Shown: positions 34,218-44,900 of the stretch, in pieces
Layout: each line of letters begins with the position of its first letter
Numbering within the stretch: position 1 is the first letter of the stretch
Assembly (NCBI RefSeq): GCF_030159995.1
Contig: NZ_BSNM01000003.1
Span: 310,001 to 374,000 of the forward strand
DNA: 64,000 nucleotides
Direction: 5' to 3'
From: Litoribrevibacter albus
Lineage (GTDB): Bacteria > Pseudomonadota > Gammaproteobacteria > Pseudomonadales > Litoribrevibacteraceae
Notes under the pieces: model-generated
The model's input: the letters and a program-made list of their open reading frames with translations, nothing else
Database searches by the model: none
Told to the model about the DNA's origin: nothing
Program-made: the position numbers and the translations under genes

Positions 34218-35921
34218 TTAGTCTTGAGGACAGAGTGGACATGCTTGAGTAGATTGCATGTCTCGGCACTCAATATCATTGTTATCGTTCAATTGGCAGG
34301 TCGCATTCGGATCTGCGAATTTAGAAGCGATACCACTTGCGGTTAGCATGTCACCAAACACATAAGGGAATCCTGGTAATGTATCTGGATAGAAGTACTT
34401 GCTGGTTAAGTTGAGGCATTCACCTGGAGCACCCATAGGCGCTAAGCTTCCTCCTGATAGGAAGGTGCTACTACCGTCACCGTATAAGACGTCAGCTTGA
34501 TTACCCCAGACGGTTACATCTGATAATGGGCTTTCACTGGTGTTACAGACGCTGCCTGATATTTCTACCTGAACAACAAGTTTTCCTGTGCCCATAGGGT
34601 CAACAACCAACTCAGTGTTGCACTGAGGTGTAACCATGATGCCGGCAGAAATACCGAGATCAGGGCAGGTTGCCTGGTCAGTCGCAGGATCAATTGCAGT
34701 TCCACCTAAGGTGGTTGCTGATGCAGTGACTTCATCCGTAGGCATGGCTACCTCAGAATTGAAGAAATGTCTGAAGCAGATGGACTCACCAGGAGGCAAG
34801 GCATCGTTAGGGCTTGCGGCTGTATCAAAGTCACAAGTGCCATCCCCAAGAGTTGCGAAGTAATCGCTGATGACAACAATGTCAGCTGGGTCGTTAGAAA
34901 TAATATTTACATCATCTTCAACATAAATATTAGTTACAGAACCAAAGCCTTCATTAGTAACTTTACCTTCTACACGATACAAAATAGTGTCGGTATTAGG
35001 ATCGTACTGTCCGCTTGGGCAAGATTTTTCAACAGAGATTTTACACGTGTTAAAGCTGCCCAACACGAAGTCCTTCAACTGTGCACTGGGTGAAGTCGAA
35101 GAGCGGGTCTCGGCTAAGTAGCTTGATAAGCATACTTCGTTTCCCACAAGTTTGGTGATGTTGACACCGCCCTCAAAAAAACTGCCTTGAGGGAAGAAGC
35201 CAGAAGTACCAAATTTAGGGATGTAAGGCCAAGGGGATGGTGTTTCATCGACGTTGGCAACAGCACAGGCATAGTCTGAGTCAGTACAGAATACGGTTCC
35301 TGCATCAACGTGTCCGTTGCTTTGATCAACCAACTGTAGGGGCCCGTCAAGTCGACCATCACCATCGCTGTCGCCGTTTCTGTCACCAACCCATTCCAGT
35401 ACTTTAATGGTGCTGACGTCACCACCATTACTGAAATCACTGATCACGAGAATGTCACCGATTGCATGGGTGCCTGAGAAGGTTCCATCGTTCATGGTAC
35501 CTACTTCATTTTGGAAGAACCAAAAGCCGATTTGGGCATCACCGTTATTGGCAAACCGATCGGCTCCGAAATATACAATGAGGTCGCCATCCACTACATA
35601 GGCAGCTGCATAGGCATTGCTGATATCGTCTTTATCGGGAACGGAACCTTCCGTATGTTTCCATTCACTGACATCTCTAATGTCTTTTGAGCCACCGGTG
35701 GTAAAGATGGTGTGAGGTGCTGGATCGCTTAGGATGCCTGTAGTTAATGGCGTTGTTAAATGATCCCAGTCATCCGGCATTGCTGCAACGTTTGAGTCAA
35801 CGGCATTTGCGTCAAGTTCAAAGTCTAGATCGACTGCGTAGGTTAACATCGAGAAACTACAAAGGCATATCCATAATGAGGCGAGACTAAAGTTTCGCCA
35901 GCTAAATAGTCCGTGTTTCAT
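34218..35921 (-). CDS. Large secreted protein, unknown function, DUF11-like repeats
   Basis: 567 residues from ATG 35921, chosen for the GGAGGG site at normal spacing; a TTG 15 bases upstream overlaps it. A signal peptide (about 1-27, ending TYA) is followed by DLDFELDANAVDS and a domain rich in Gly, Asp and aromatic residues (DLIVYFGADRFANNGDAQIGF, shortened here to DLIVYFGADR and DAQIGFWFFQ). Later parts (CPSGQYDPNTDTILYRVEGKV, given here only as YRVEGKVTNEGFGSVTN) resemble DUF11/adhesin-like repeats with 'VEDDV' and 'PGESICFRH'. Many paired cysteines occur. It is probably secreted or surface-exposed; no enzyme motif is seen. It ends in the shared terminator opposite the protease. Confidence 0.7.
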   Translation of the reverse strand: MKHGLFSWRNFSLASLWICLCSFSMLTYAVDLDFELDANAVDSNVAAMPDDWDHLTTPLTTGILSDPAPHTIFTTGGSKDIRDVSEWKHTEGSVPDKDDISNAYAAAYVVDGDLIVYFGADRFANNGDAQIGFWFFQNEVGTMNDGTFSGTHAIGDILVISDFSNGGDVSTIKVLEWVGDRNGDSDGDGRLDGPLQLVDQSNGHVDAGTVFCTDSDYACAVANVDETPSPWPYIPKFGTSGFFPQGSFFEGGVNITKLVGNEVCLSSYLAETRSSTSPSAQLKDFVLGSFNTCKISVEKSCPSGQYDPNTDTILYRVEGKVTNEGFGSVTNIYVEDDVNIISNDPADIVVISDYFATLGDGTCDFDTAASPNDALPPGESICFRHFFNSEVAMPTDEVTASATTLGGTAIDPATDQATCPDLGISAGIMVTPQCNTELVVDPMGTGKLVVQVEISGSVCNTSESPLSDVTVWGNQADVLYGDGSSTFLSGGSLAPMGAPGECLNLTSKYFYPDTLPGFPYVFGDMLTASGIASKFADPNATCQLNDNNDIECRDMQSTQACPLCPQD

Positions 35922-35936
35922 TTGTCTACCCTCCAA

Positions 35937-36712
35937 TTTCAGAGAAAAAGGACCTCGGCGGGTAGTGTTGAAAAAAAGCAGGAAGCAGGGTGTAGCAGTC
36001 TTGTTTTTAAGGCTGGAGCTGAAGTCGGGGTCAGTTTTCGGTAGTTATGCTGATCCCAACTAACACAACTGTACTTACTGCTTAAATCCAGCTTATTGAT
36101 AGACCAATTGGTTTATCCATAAGCGTGTGCTCGTCGGGGTTTCAGGTCGGAACCTGATGTGTATCAAGTATAGTGTGCTCGAAAAATGTAAAGGGGATGG
36201 GGTTATATCGATTTCTTATAAGACTAAGAAGGTAATGCTATATATAGCGAATGAGCCTTAACTCGAACATCAATGTAGACGGGAACTCTGATAAATGCCC
36301 AGCTCATAATGGAGGCTTGAAAGCTCAACTAACACATAGGCTTATGCAATACATTTGAAGCGTTGCATTAGTGAACAAGGGGGAGAATAGGAGCCTGTTA
36401 GGTTAGTGTGACTGGGCTAAGTTCTGGACAAAGTTCAAAATAAAGCCAAAGGGTTTCGCCATTTAACTGACGAGTGGTTGATGCGAGATGAAATAAATTC
36501 AGGATGTGTCATTTATTTGTTATTGGGCTGTGATCTAAACATGACGGTTGTACATCGTTTGCGTGTGTATGAAACAAGTTGTCGAGCAATTGATATTGGC
36601 AAGCGGAGGTTCTCTGGATCTATCGTCTTGAGCTATGACTCAGATAGCCTGGATGTTCGGGCTATACTTTCCTAAATCATTTAAATGTATTTAAGAAAGA
36701 GCACTCCAGAGA
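35937..36712. other. Long intergenic region with no convincing gene
   Basis: About 780 bases separate the secreted-protein gene from the binding-protein gene. A small hairpin CAGGT-cgga-ACCTG lies near 36145-36158. A 65-codon frame from ATG 36481 (to 36675) has no usual ribosome site and an unremarkable protein, and I do not call it. The region is AT-rich and may hold promoters for both divergent genes or a small RNA, but I see no specific structure. Confidence 0.4.
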
Positions 36713-37480
36713 ATGAGAGAGAGTTCAGTGAAACAGCGAAAGCATATGATGGTGTTCAGCTTAGCTTGGCTTTGTTTCTCTGCTTGGGCTATGGGGAGTG
36801 ATCAGTCAATTAAATTTGGCTATGGTGATCACACCACACCTCCTTTTGTGTTTCGTAATGATCAAGGTGAGGTCACACAAGGTATTACACTGGAGTTAGG
36901 AAGAGCGTTGGCAGATCAAGTCGCAATGCCGGTTAAGTTTGTCGGCATTCCTCGTCCCCGTCTGGTGCAATTACTTTCTGAAGGTGACATTGATTTATAT
37001 TGCTTTGTGAAACCAGAGTGGATTCCCGATTCTGGACGCTTTCTCTGGAGTCCTCCATTACTTACCGAGACCGCCATATTTGTCTTGCAGAACGGAGCCC
37101 CTGATTTCAAAAATTATCTGGAACTACAAGGGAAACATATAGGAACGATTCGGGGTTTTCGCTATTCCTCAATACTCACGAAAATGTTTAATGCTGGTGA
37201 TGCTATTCGGGAAGACAGCACAACTCTGATTCAGAGTCTTGAGCGGTTGAAACATCAGCGTATAGATACCATGTTGGGGTCGGATATTCTTATTCGCTTT
37301 ATTCTTAAAGAGCATCCGGAGCAGTATCCGTTCAAATTGAGTAGGTTTTCTGATTCAACGGATTACACCGGTTGCGCAATTTCATCCGGGCATTATCAAA
37401 AAGCTACCCTGCTTATTGATGCGTTTAAAGTCATTAAAGAGTCCGGCAGGTTGGAGCAGATTTTGAACGCTTATAGGTGA
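36713..37480 (+). CDS. Periplasmic substrate-binding protein, family 3 type
   Basis: 255 residues with a signal peptide (about 1-28, from the Met at 12, ending AWA-MG) and an SBP_bac_3 fold: IKFGYGDHTTPPFVFRNDQG, ITLELGRALADQVAMPVKF, SEGDIDLYCFVKPEWIPD. These proteins bind amino acids or other small polar ligands. No transporter permease or ATPase genes are adjacent, so it may instead feed a sensory system, as orphan members often do. It has the same domain type as the protein at 45372-46184. Ligand unknown. Confidence 0.8.
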   Translation: MRESSVKQRKHMMVFSLAWLCFSAWAMGSDQSIKFGYGDHTTPPFVFRNDQGEVTQGITLELGRALADQVAMPVKFVGIPRPRLVQLLSEGDIDLYCFVKPEWIPDSGRFLWSPPLLTETAIFVLQNGAPDFKNYLELQGKHIGTIRGFRYSSILTKMFNAGDAIREDSTTLIQSLERLKHQRIDTMLGSDILIRFILKEHPEQYPFKLSRFSDSTDYTGCAISSGHYQKATLLIDAFKVIKESGRLEQILNAYR

Positions 37481-37710
37481 GATGGAGAGAGGATAAGGGT
37501 TGTATGGTTTTCCTTCGTGTAAGAAGGTGTACTTATTCCAACGACTGAACTAATTGCGATATAAAAAACGTTATTTGCTTAATATTTCACAGTATTGATC
37601 AAAAGAACAAATAATTAGGAGACAATTCTTACAGGCTAGTTAATATGCTGTGGATTAAGGAGTGCCAGGAAGCGTGCTCATAGAAAAATTTGGATAAACA
37701 AGGAAATGTT

Positions 37711-38268
37711 ATGCCAGAAAATATTGACTATCAGTTTTTAAGTGATTTAGAAGGCGGCAGTAAAATAAATGGCTATGTCCCAGCTGCAGGTGTTAGTAAG
37801 AGTGGTGTAACGATAGCAACAGGTTTTGACTTGGGGCAGCGGAGTGAAGCTGACTTAAAGAAGTTAAATTTGAATGCGGTCCTAGTCGCTAAATTAAAGC
37901 CATACCTAGGGCTTAAATCAGATTCTGCTCAAAAGCTACTTAAAAAGACACCTCTTGTTATCACTAAAGATCAAGCGCAAGCTATTGATAAGGCAGTAAA
38001 GTCTGCTCATATTGCTCAGCTGAAATTGAAATATAATTCAGCATCAGGTAATACCAAGAAGTTTTCAGATATCCCTTCACAGGCACAAACGGTTATTGCT
38101 TCAGTCTCCTTCCAGTATGGAGTTGGTCTCAATGCTCGTGCTCCCAAGTTTTGGAAAGCTGTTACTTCTCAAGATTGGAAAGAAACAATCAAACTATTGA
38201 AAGCCTTTGGAGATGCTTACCCTACAAGAAGGAAAAAAGAAGCAGCATTGCTGGAGAAAATTAAGTGA
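37711..38268 (+). CDS. Pesticin/T4-lysozyme-like peptidoglycan hydrolase, possible effector
   Basis: 185 residues from ATG 37711 (AAGGAAA site; an upstream in-frame codon at 37690 has none). The segment FLSDLEGGSKINGYVP with Glu14, followed by SGVTIATGFDLGQ (31-43), matches the phage-lysozyme/pesticin C-terminal catalytic region, and QTVIASVSFQYG plus FWKAVTSQDW the later helical part. Glu14 with Thr/Asp in 35-40 would cleave peptidoglycan. There is no signal peptide or phage neighbour. The stop codon overlaps the start of a lipoprotein gene by four bases, the pattern of a toxin and its periplasmic immunity protein. The segment is AT-richer than its neighbours, suggesting transfer. The effector role is inference. 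Confidence 0.75.
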   Translation: MPENIDYQFLSDLEGGSKINGYVPAAGVSKSGVTIATGFDLGQRSEADLKKLNLNAVLVAKLKPYLGLKSDSAQKLLKKTPLVITKDQAQAIDKAVKSAHIAQLKLKYNSASGNTKKFSDIPSQAQTVIASVSFQYGVGLNARAPKFWKAVTSQDWKETIKLLKAFGDAYPTRRKKEAALLEKIK

Positions 38269-38915
38269 TTAGAAAGCTAAGTGGGTTATTGATCGTCGGT
38301 TTTCTACTTGGCTGTCAGAACCAGGTATCTGGATTAGAACAAAATATCTTGGATGAACAGTTATTGGCTGCTTATTCTGAGTTTAATGAGTCGACGCAGA
38401 GAAGTAGATCAGCGCTTTTATTTGATAATGATCAACAAGCTAATACATGTGAATCTTATTGGACATTGGTAAAGACTCATGATCTTTTGGAGACAATAGA
38501 AAATCAGCTTATTAAAAGTGAATATTTAATCTGTGATGGTTTATTTATACTTTCTGAGGTTGAGCTGTTTCCTGAAGTGGTGGATAGAACTGAAATCGGA
38601 GCTGTTCTTCGATCTAAGCTGGATTTGCGATCATTCCCTAGTTCCCTTAAGCGACTAGCCACTGAAGATTCATTTACTTTGGCTTCGTTATTTCCTGAAG
38701 ATACGAAGTTTTCAGGAACTAATGTGGTTTACGATGCAGAAGATTGGGTGTATACACTGCGTGTCGTTGCGGTTCTGAATATAAACGATAATTCGGATCA
38801 GGATTGGCTTGTTCAGCTTTCAGATGAAGCTAAAGTAGGGAACTATCGCAGTTATTCATCGTTTATTCTTTATGATGTTAGTAGTGATACGTTAACAGCT
38901 TCTTCTATTTATTAA
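38265..38915 (+). CDS. Predicted lipoprotein, candidate immunity protein
   Basis: 216 residues starting at GTG 38265, overlapping the lysozyme-like gene by four bases, so the two are translationally coupled. The signal peptide ends in lipobox FLLGC (Cys at about 17). The mature part is a mixed alpha/beta protein with few recognisable motifs (SLFPEDTKFSGTN, DAEDWVYTLRVVAVLNINDN). A lipoprotein in the periplasm would be placed to block a cell-wall hydrolase arriving there. No family recognised. AT-rich like its partner. Confidence 0.72.
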   Translation: MIRKLSGLLIVGFLLGCQNQVSGLEQNILDEQLLAAYSEFNESTQRSRSALLFDNDQQANTCESYWTLVKTHDLLETIENQLIKSEYLICDGLFILSEVELFPEVVDRTEIGAVLRSKLDLRSFPSSLKRLATEDSFTLASLFPEDTKFSGTNVVYDAEDWVYTLRVVAVLNINDNSDQDWLVQLSDEAKVGNYRSYSSFILYDVSSDTLTASSIY

Positions 38916-38937
38916 TCCCTTGTTTACCATTAGTGAA

Positions 38938-38973
38938 ACATAGAAAAGCCCGTAAATACGGGCTTTTCTGTGT
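38938..38973. terminator. Bidirectional intrinsic terminator
   Basis: ACATAGAAAAGCCCGT (38938-38953), loop AAAT, ACGGGCTTTTCTGTGT (38958-38973): a 16-bp stem with one G-U pair, with A-rich and T-rich arms on either side. It separates the lipoprotein gene from the convergent ceramidase gene. Confidence 0.85.
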
Positions 38974-39001
38974 TTTGCAGGTAGATCTCTTAGTAGAGAT
39001 G

Positions 39002-41092
39002 TTAATTCACCGTAAAGCTGCGGCTGGTACCTGTGTAGCCCACAATGTTGCCCGTCCACGGTTTTTTCTGATCGCCGAAATGCTTCAAACGATAAGTCCC
39101 TGCTGGTGTATCTTGCGGAATAGTCCAGTACAGGATGGCGTGAGAGGTGCCCCAGAACCCGTCGATTCGTTGCCACTGGAATTTGGTCTCCCAGTCGTTA
39201 TCGTTGGCGACGGTTTGCCATTGTCCGTTGACTAGGCGCTGAACCTCCATAAAGGTGCCTTGTGTTCTCAGGTTATTTTTAGGATGACCAGACCAGAATT
39301 TCACTGTAACCGTTTGGCCTTTCTGATAGCTGCTGTTGGCATTCTGAACCACATCACCAATAGATTTGAAAATAGGGGCTTGATCGTGAACTACACCGGT
39401 TTGGAAGTTCACTGTCTCACCGGTCAAATCTCTTGGGATGGGCTCTTGAGCCGGGAAGGGGATAGGGGTGATGTTGTCTTCCAGTACTTGATCGGGTGGA
39501 AGCATGTCTTCAGCTAACTGATAGAAGGACTGTTGATATGCCGCCAGAGTCCAAGGGCCAAAGTGTGTTGAACCGCCTTCGTAGTGTTGCAGGTCATATT
39601 CCTCTTTAGTGGTGACATAACCACTGTAGGCATTAGACAGTGCTGCAACTACGGAATAGTCCAGTTCATCCGCCAATACATTATTCACGGTATCCATTAA
39701 TCGGCGACCAGACATGATGGTGAACTCAGCTGGCACGGCGAGAATACCAAGCTGCCCAATCTTCTGTAGCGTTAATGACAATACCTCCGGCGACCAAGGG
39801 TAGGGAGACGTTTTACCTTGTGCTATGAGTACCGCCTTTGGGGCATGGCAGTCCAAATCTTCCTGGCTGGGAGCAACGATCATGCTGCCGATGAATTGGA
39901 AGAATGGGTTAGATTCTGTAGATCCTTCGCTAAATATATCGGGGCCACGGCCATCTTCAGTACCGGCCGCGAATGACTCGCCCAGGGCCGCTACACAGGT
40001 GGTTTGTGCCGTACCGTTGGTAAAGTCGCCAGAAATTTGAGTTTGCGAGAAGTCGACATAACGGTGTCTAAAATCGATGGAGCCCATAAGTTGTTCAGAG
40101 GCTGAGTTATAGAGCTCCAACGCTTTCTGGTATTGACGCTCACCGATGATTCTTACGTTTTCAAACCGATCGGCGGTTGGGCCTCTTCCCTCGTCATCTG
40201 GATTCACATTAGGAGACATGTCTCCCGCGTTGCTGATGGCAAAGGCAGCCACAAAGCTGTTGCTGCTCTGATAATCGGAGCCTTTTAACTTTTTCTCAAA
40301 GAGATAGGAGGCGTGGCCTTTGTTGTCCCCGCTCAATAGGGTTTCGTCTTTACCCATCGCGTTAGGGTGGGTGGCGAACCAGCTGATCATGCCGATTTCC
40401 CGGTTGCCTTGTTGAATGAACTTCAACACTGTCATTGGTTTTTCAATGTTGGAAGCATAGCGCTGTAATTCGCTATCCGGGTTGTTGTTATAGGCTTCCA
40501 ACGAGCGGTTGTAGCTGGCATTGGTCAGATCCCCTCGATTAATCAGGATATGACCTGGTTTTAAGTTGTAATGGGCTTCTTCAATAGAGGCCACAATGCC
40601 ATCTACGAGCGCATCGTATGCTTGCTCGATGAAGCCAAGCACGGTGATGTCATACAGGGCGTAGTGTGATTGGCCTCCCACAGCGGCATGAGTATGGGTA
40701 GCACTTAATACCACATTACTTTCATGGTACAGATCTCCATATTTACTGTGTAGTTTGCTCATCACGCCCTGAAAAACGGATTGAGGAAGAATGCCCGCAT
40801 CAATACTACTGAACACAACCCGTTTTCCGGTTTGAGGATCAACCACAATGAAAGAACGAGCCCACTGTCGAAAATGAATGCCTGAACTTTTTTGATCCGG
40901 GTTTGCATAGCCCATCATGCCAACTTCAGCTGCGGGGCCGGTGACATCGTGAATGCCCTGTCCAATCAGGTAGTTGTTTTCATAGGCCAGTGTGATATTC
41001 CATGAAACCAAACAAGCGGTTGTGGCAATCACTCTTTGCATTAGGGTTTTGATGGATTTTGTTGGCTGTGATAATCGAGTCATAGAACGCAT
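39002..41092 (-). CDS. Neutral ceramidase, secreted
   Basis: About 696 residues from ATG 41092 (GGAAGGAG five bases upstream). A signal peptide covers about 1-42. The neutral/alkaline ceramidase domain shows GIHDVTGPAAEVGMMGYA, VFSSIDAGI, SATHTHAAVGG (zinc His residues) and NAGDMSPNVNPDD, which holds the conserved catalytic-site Ser. The C-terminal Ig-like domain (VTVKFWSGHPKNNLRTQG) is usual. It hydrolyses the amide bond of ceramide into sphingosine and fatty acid. Bacteria lacking sphingolipids use it on eukaryotic lipids. A sphingomyelinase-like gene lies at 52030. Transcription ends in the bidirectional terminator at 38938. Confidence 0.9.
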   Translation of the reverse strand: MRSMTRLSQPTKSIKTLMQRVIATTACLVSWNITLAYENNYLIGQGIHDVTGPAAEVGMMGYANPDQKSSGIHFRQWARSFIVVDPQTGKRVVFSSIDAGILPQSVFQGVMSKLHSKYGDLYHESNVVLSATHTHAAVGGQSHYALYDITVLGFIEQAYDALVDGIVASIEEAHYNLKPGHILINRGDLTNASYNRSLEAYNNNPDSELQRYASNIEKPMTVLKFIQQGNREIGMISWFATHPNAMGKDETLLSGDNKGHASYLFEKKLKGSDYQSSNSFVAAFAISNAGDMSPNVNPDDEGRGPTADRFENVRIIGERQYQKALELYNSASEQLMGSIDFRHRYVDFSQTQISGDFTNGTAQTTCVAALGESFAAGTEDGRGPDIFSEGSTESNPFFQFIGSMIVAPSQEDLDCHAPKAVLIAQGKTSPYPWSPEVLSLTLQKIGQLGILAVPAEFTIMSGRRLMDTVNNVLADELDYSVVAALSNAYSGYVTTKEEYDLQHYEGGSTHFGPWTLAAYQQSFYQLAEDMLPPDQVLEDNITPIPFPAQEPIPRDLTGETVNFQTGVVHDQAPIFKSIGDVVQNANSSYQKGQTVTVKFWSGHPKNNLRTQGTFMEVQRLVNGQWQTVANDNDWETKFQWQRIDGFWGTSHAILYWTIPQDTPAGTYRLKHFGDQKKPWTGNIVGYTGTSRSFTVN

Positions 41093-41357
41093 ATACACTC
41101 CTTCCCTTATCGTTATCGATAAGTCATCGACCCGGATGGGACTGCGGCAGTGAATGTATGGTCAGATTGTCTGATAAACACTGCCCTCAACGGGTTGTTA
41201 TTGTTATTGTTCGTTTTGGGTTCTTGTGTCAGTAGCTTTAACTGCAGTTTTCATTGCTGTTCTAATAGCTGCTTTAATAGATAGTCGGTTGTCTGGTAGC
41301 CAACAATGTTCAATCTGGCCAAGGGGTCATAGGTACTTGATTAGAAAGGAAGTATTA

Positions 41358-41786
41358 ATGAAGAAGCTCATGCTTATTTTAGTGATGTCGTGTTTTGGTG
41401 CCGGATGTGCAAACTGGCCGGAAGCTTCAAATCAAGCCCTGAATCAAACCTCAGTTGAGCGAGCGCCAAAAGAAGAAATGAAAGGCAGAGTTCAGCATGT
41501 GGTGTTGATTTGGTTTAAGTCTGATGTGTCTGAGCAGTACATTAAGAAGGTCACGGACGAAACTAAACAATTGACACATATACCCGGTGTCATCACTGTA
41601 AATGCCGGGCAGGCAATCCCCAGTGATCGACCAATGGTGGATGATTCCTTTGATTTGGGGGTGACTATGACCTTTGATTCAGTGGCAGATATGAAGGCCT
41701 ATGTTAACCATCCTGAACATAAGGCGTTTTTAAAGCGATATATCATGGGAAAAGTCGAAAAGTTATCTATTTTTGATTTTCAGTGA
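41358..41786 (+). CDS. Dabb-domain lipoprotein
   Basis: About 142 residues from ATG 41358 with an AAAGGAAG site; the frame is open upstream to 41226 but those codons lack a site and would bury the signal. Lipobox GAGC (Cys at about 16) follows a short hydrophobic core. The mature part is a stress-responsive A/B-barrel (Dabb) domain: VQHVVLIWFKSDVSE, GVITVNAGQAIPSDRP and AYVNHPEHKAFLKRY. Dabb proteins are dimeric ferredoxin-like barrels of varied function; periplasmic lipoprotein members are uncharacterised. Confidence 0.8.
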   Translation: MKKLMLILVMSCFGAGCANWPEASNQALNQTSVERAPKEEMKGRVQHVVLIWFKSDVSEQYIKKVTDETKQLTHIPGVITVNAGQAIPSDRPMVDDSFDLGVTMTFDSVADMKAYVNHPEHKAFLKRYIMGKVEKLSIFDFQ

Positions 41787-41949
41787 TGACCTGGACAAGC
41801 GTTAAGAGTGGGAACAGTGCTCTATCGTATTGTTGTATATAGGTTTTTTTTTGAATGAAGTGCGTTGTTTTTATTGTAAAAGATTCGCCTGTAAGTATTC
41901 TTACCTTTGGCTATATTTGATGTAACCTTATAAAGAATTAGGAATTAAG

Positions 41950-44900
41950 TTGTCTGCCTCGCAAGTATCATACCTTCGACTATTTAGCCTGAAAACCTGG
42001 TGGTTCCCGACCTTGCTTTGTTTAGGTTTGGTTGGTGTCTGGGCTAACTCTCCACTTCTATTTCATACCTTAGCGGAGTTCTTCTCTATTTCGGTAGCAG
42101 TGATCACCTTGGTGGTTGCCTGGAATACGTTTGTGCTTTCGCACAATCATTATTTGATGTGGCTGGGGATTGGCTATTTAGGGGTAGGTATTCTGGATGG
42201 CGCTCATGCGTTGACGTTTAAGGGAATGCCTTTCGTCCACTTTCTGGACAGTGATACGACACTGCAATACTGGATTATTGCCCGGTATTTTGAAGCGATT
42301 GTATTGATCGCAGCTCCTTTCTATATCAAGCCACTGGTCAACCGATACAGCGTGTTTGCTGTGATCATTGGGTTGGTTACGGTGCTTATCATGATGGTGC
42401 CTCTGGGTGTGTTTCCTGAGATGTTTCATACACAAACCGGATTGACGCCTATTAAGGTCATGAACGAATGGATCATTATTGGGTTGTTGGTGGTTGCCGG
42501 GTATTTGAATTACAACGCCAGAGATCACCTGGAGCCGAAAACGGTTCAGCTCATTTTGATTTCTATCGGGTTTACCATCATTGCCGAAGTGTTATTTACC
42601 CTGTACGCCAATCTTTATGGCTTTACCATCATTATGGGGCACTTCTTTAAGCTGTTTTCGTTTTGGGCTATTTATGTGGCGTTGATTGAATCCAGCCTTC
42701 GTGAACCGTTTAAAAACTTATCTCGTGGAGCGAACACCTACGATGCGATTCCTGAAGAAATATCGTTAGTCGATCGGGAAGGGCGAGTACGCCAGGTTAA
42801 CAAAGCCATCTGTCTTCAACTGAATAAGACTCAACAGGATTGTCTGGAACAGTCTTGTCATGAGTTACAGCATAACGTCGAAGAATCTGTCGAAGAGTGT
42901 GAGATATGTCGGGCTATTTTGTCTCATCAAAGCCTTGAACAGTACCGCTTTTATCATCCCAAGGATGAACAATGGTATGAAGTGTCACTAAGCCCGATTG
43001 CCTTTAGCTCGCATCAGGCAGGGATGGTTCATGTACGCCGTAATGTCACCGAAGAAAAAGTGGCTCAGGATCGGCTGAATACCATGAATCGTTTGTATAC
43101 GGTTCAAACCCATACCAATAAAGCCATTATAGGTGCAGTTGATAGAGAAGATCTGTTTCAGCGTATTTGTGATATTGCGGTGAAAGAAGGGGAGTTTCTA
43201 CTGGCTTGGGTCGGGCTGGTTAAGCACGATACCGTTGTGCCTTCTTGTTTTTCCGGTGAAGGAAAAGATTACCTGAAAGAAATGAAAATGACGGTGGATG
43301 ACTCGGCTCTGGCCAAAGGGCCTGTGGGTCGAGCGGCTAAGACAGGGATGGTTCAATACGTTAATGATACGTCGAGCGATCCAACCTTCGTCCCTTGGCG
43401 GGACGCTGCCGTTGAACGAGGCTTCCAGGCGGTGGCCGCTGTACCGATTAAAGTTGATAACCAGGTGGTGGGTATCTTCACCATTTACTCCCAGTTACCT
43501 GAAGTGTTTGGCAAAGAAATGGTCTCTTTGTTGTCGAGCATCAGCGATGACCTAAGTGCTGCGATGGTTATGATATCCAAAGAGCGCAGACGCCTGGACG
43601 CAGAGAAGAAACTGCATAATTTATCTCAAGCCGTCGAACAGAGTGCCAACGCCATTATCATCACTGATACAGCATCCCGTATTGAGTACGTGAATCGCTC
43701 CTTTACCGTGCTGACCGGTTATCTGCCGGAAGAAGTCATTGGTTTGAAACCCAATATTTTACGCAGTGAGTACACCTCTGACGAAACATTACAAGAGATT
43801 CGTGAAGCTCTGGAAATGGGACGTGAATGGCACGGTAAGATTCAAAATCGTCGTAAAGACGGCTCTATTTATTGGTCACGCCAATCCATTTTCTGCATTC
43901 GTGACGAAATGGGTAACATCATTCAGTACGCTTCTACCTCGGAAGACCACACCGAGCTGCATGAAGCGCAGGAGACCATCAAACAGCTGGCGTTTTTTGA
44001 TCCGCTAACCCAATTGCCTAATCGACGGTTACTTGGGGATCGTTTCAAGCAGGAATTTCGTCGCCAGGGACGTAATGATGAAGCCTCTTTGGCTGTGATG
44101 ATGTTGGATTTGGATAACTTTAAAACGGTAAACGATTCATTAGGTCACAGTGTTGGCGACAGTTTGTTGGTGCATGTCGCTGCTGTTCTTCAGGGCTGTG
44201 TTCGCTCTGAAGATACGGTGTCCAGATTGGGCGGTGATGAATTTGCCATTTTGGTAGGTGGGGCATCGGTTGAGCGTGTTACAGGTATTGCAGACTCCAT
44301 CATTCATGCATTAAGTGCCCCTGTTGAGTTGGAAGGTAATTTGGTGCAGGTAGGCGCCAGCGTGGGTATTTCACTGTATCCCCAAGACGCGCAGACCAGT
44401 GAAGATTTAATGAAGAACGCGGATTTGGCTATGTATCATGCTAAGTCAGAAGGAAAAAATAATTTCCAGTTCTTCCGTGATGAGTTAAATACAAAAGCTC
44501 ACGACAGACTGTTGTTGGAAAATCGAATTCGTACGGCCATCGAAAATGAACATTTCCAGCTGTATTATCAGCCGCAGATCCATTTGGCGTCAGGTAATGT
44601 CGTTGGACTGGAAGCCTTGATTCGTTGGGTTGACCCGGATCGCGGGGTGATTTCTCCGGCGGAATTTATTCCGCTGGCGGAAGATACCGGCATGATCGGC
44701 CGTATTGGTGATTGGGTTATTGAAACCGCCTGTAAAGATGTTCAGCAAATGCATCTTGCCGGATTAGAGGACATCAAGGTTGCGGTGAATGTGTCAGCGC
44801 ATCAGTTCAGGAATGGCCAACACTTATGCCGAGTCATTCAAAATGCCTTAGAGACTCATAAGCTGGACCCTAAATATCTGTCTCTGGAATTAACAGAAAG

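Noticed and set aside
36478-36675. Small forward frame of about 65 codons
   Set aside because: No good ribosome site, ordinary composition, no recognisable protein features.
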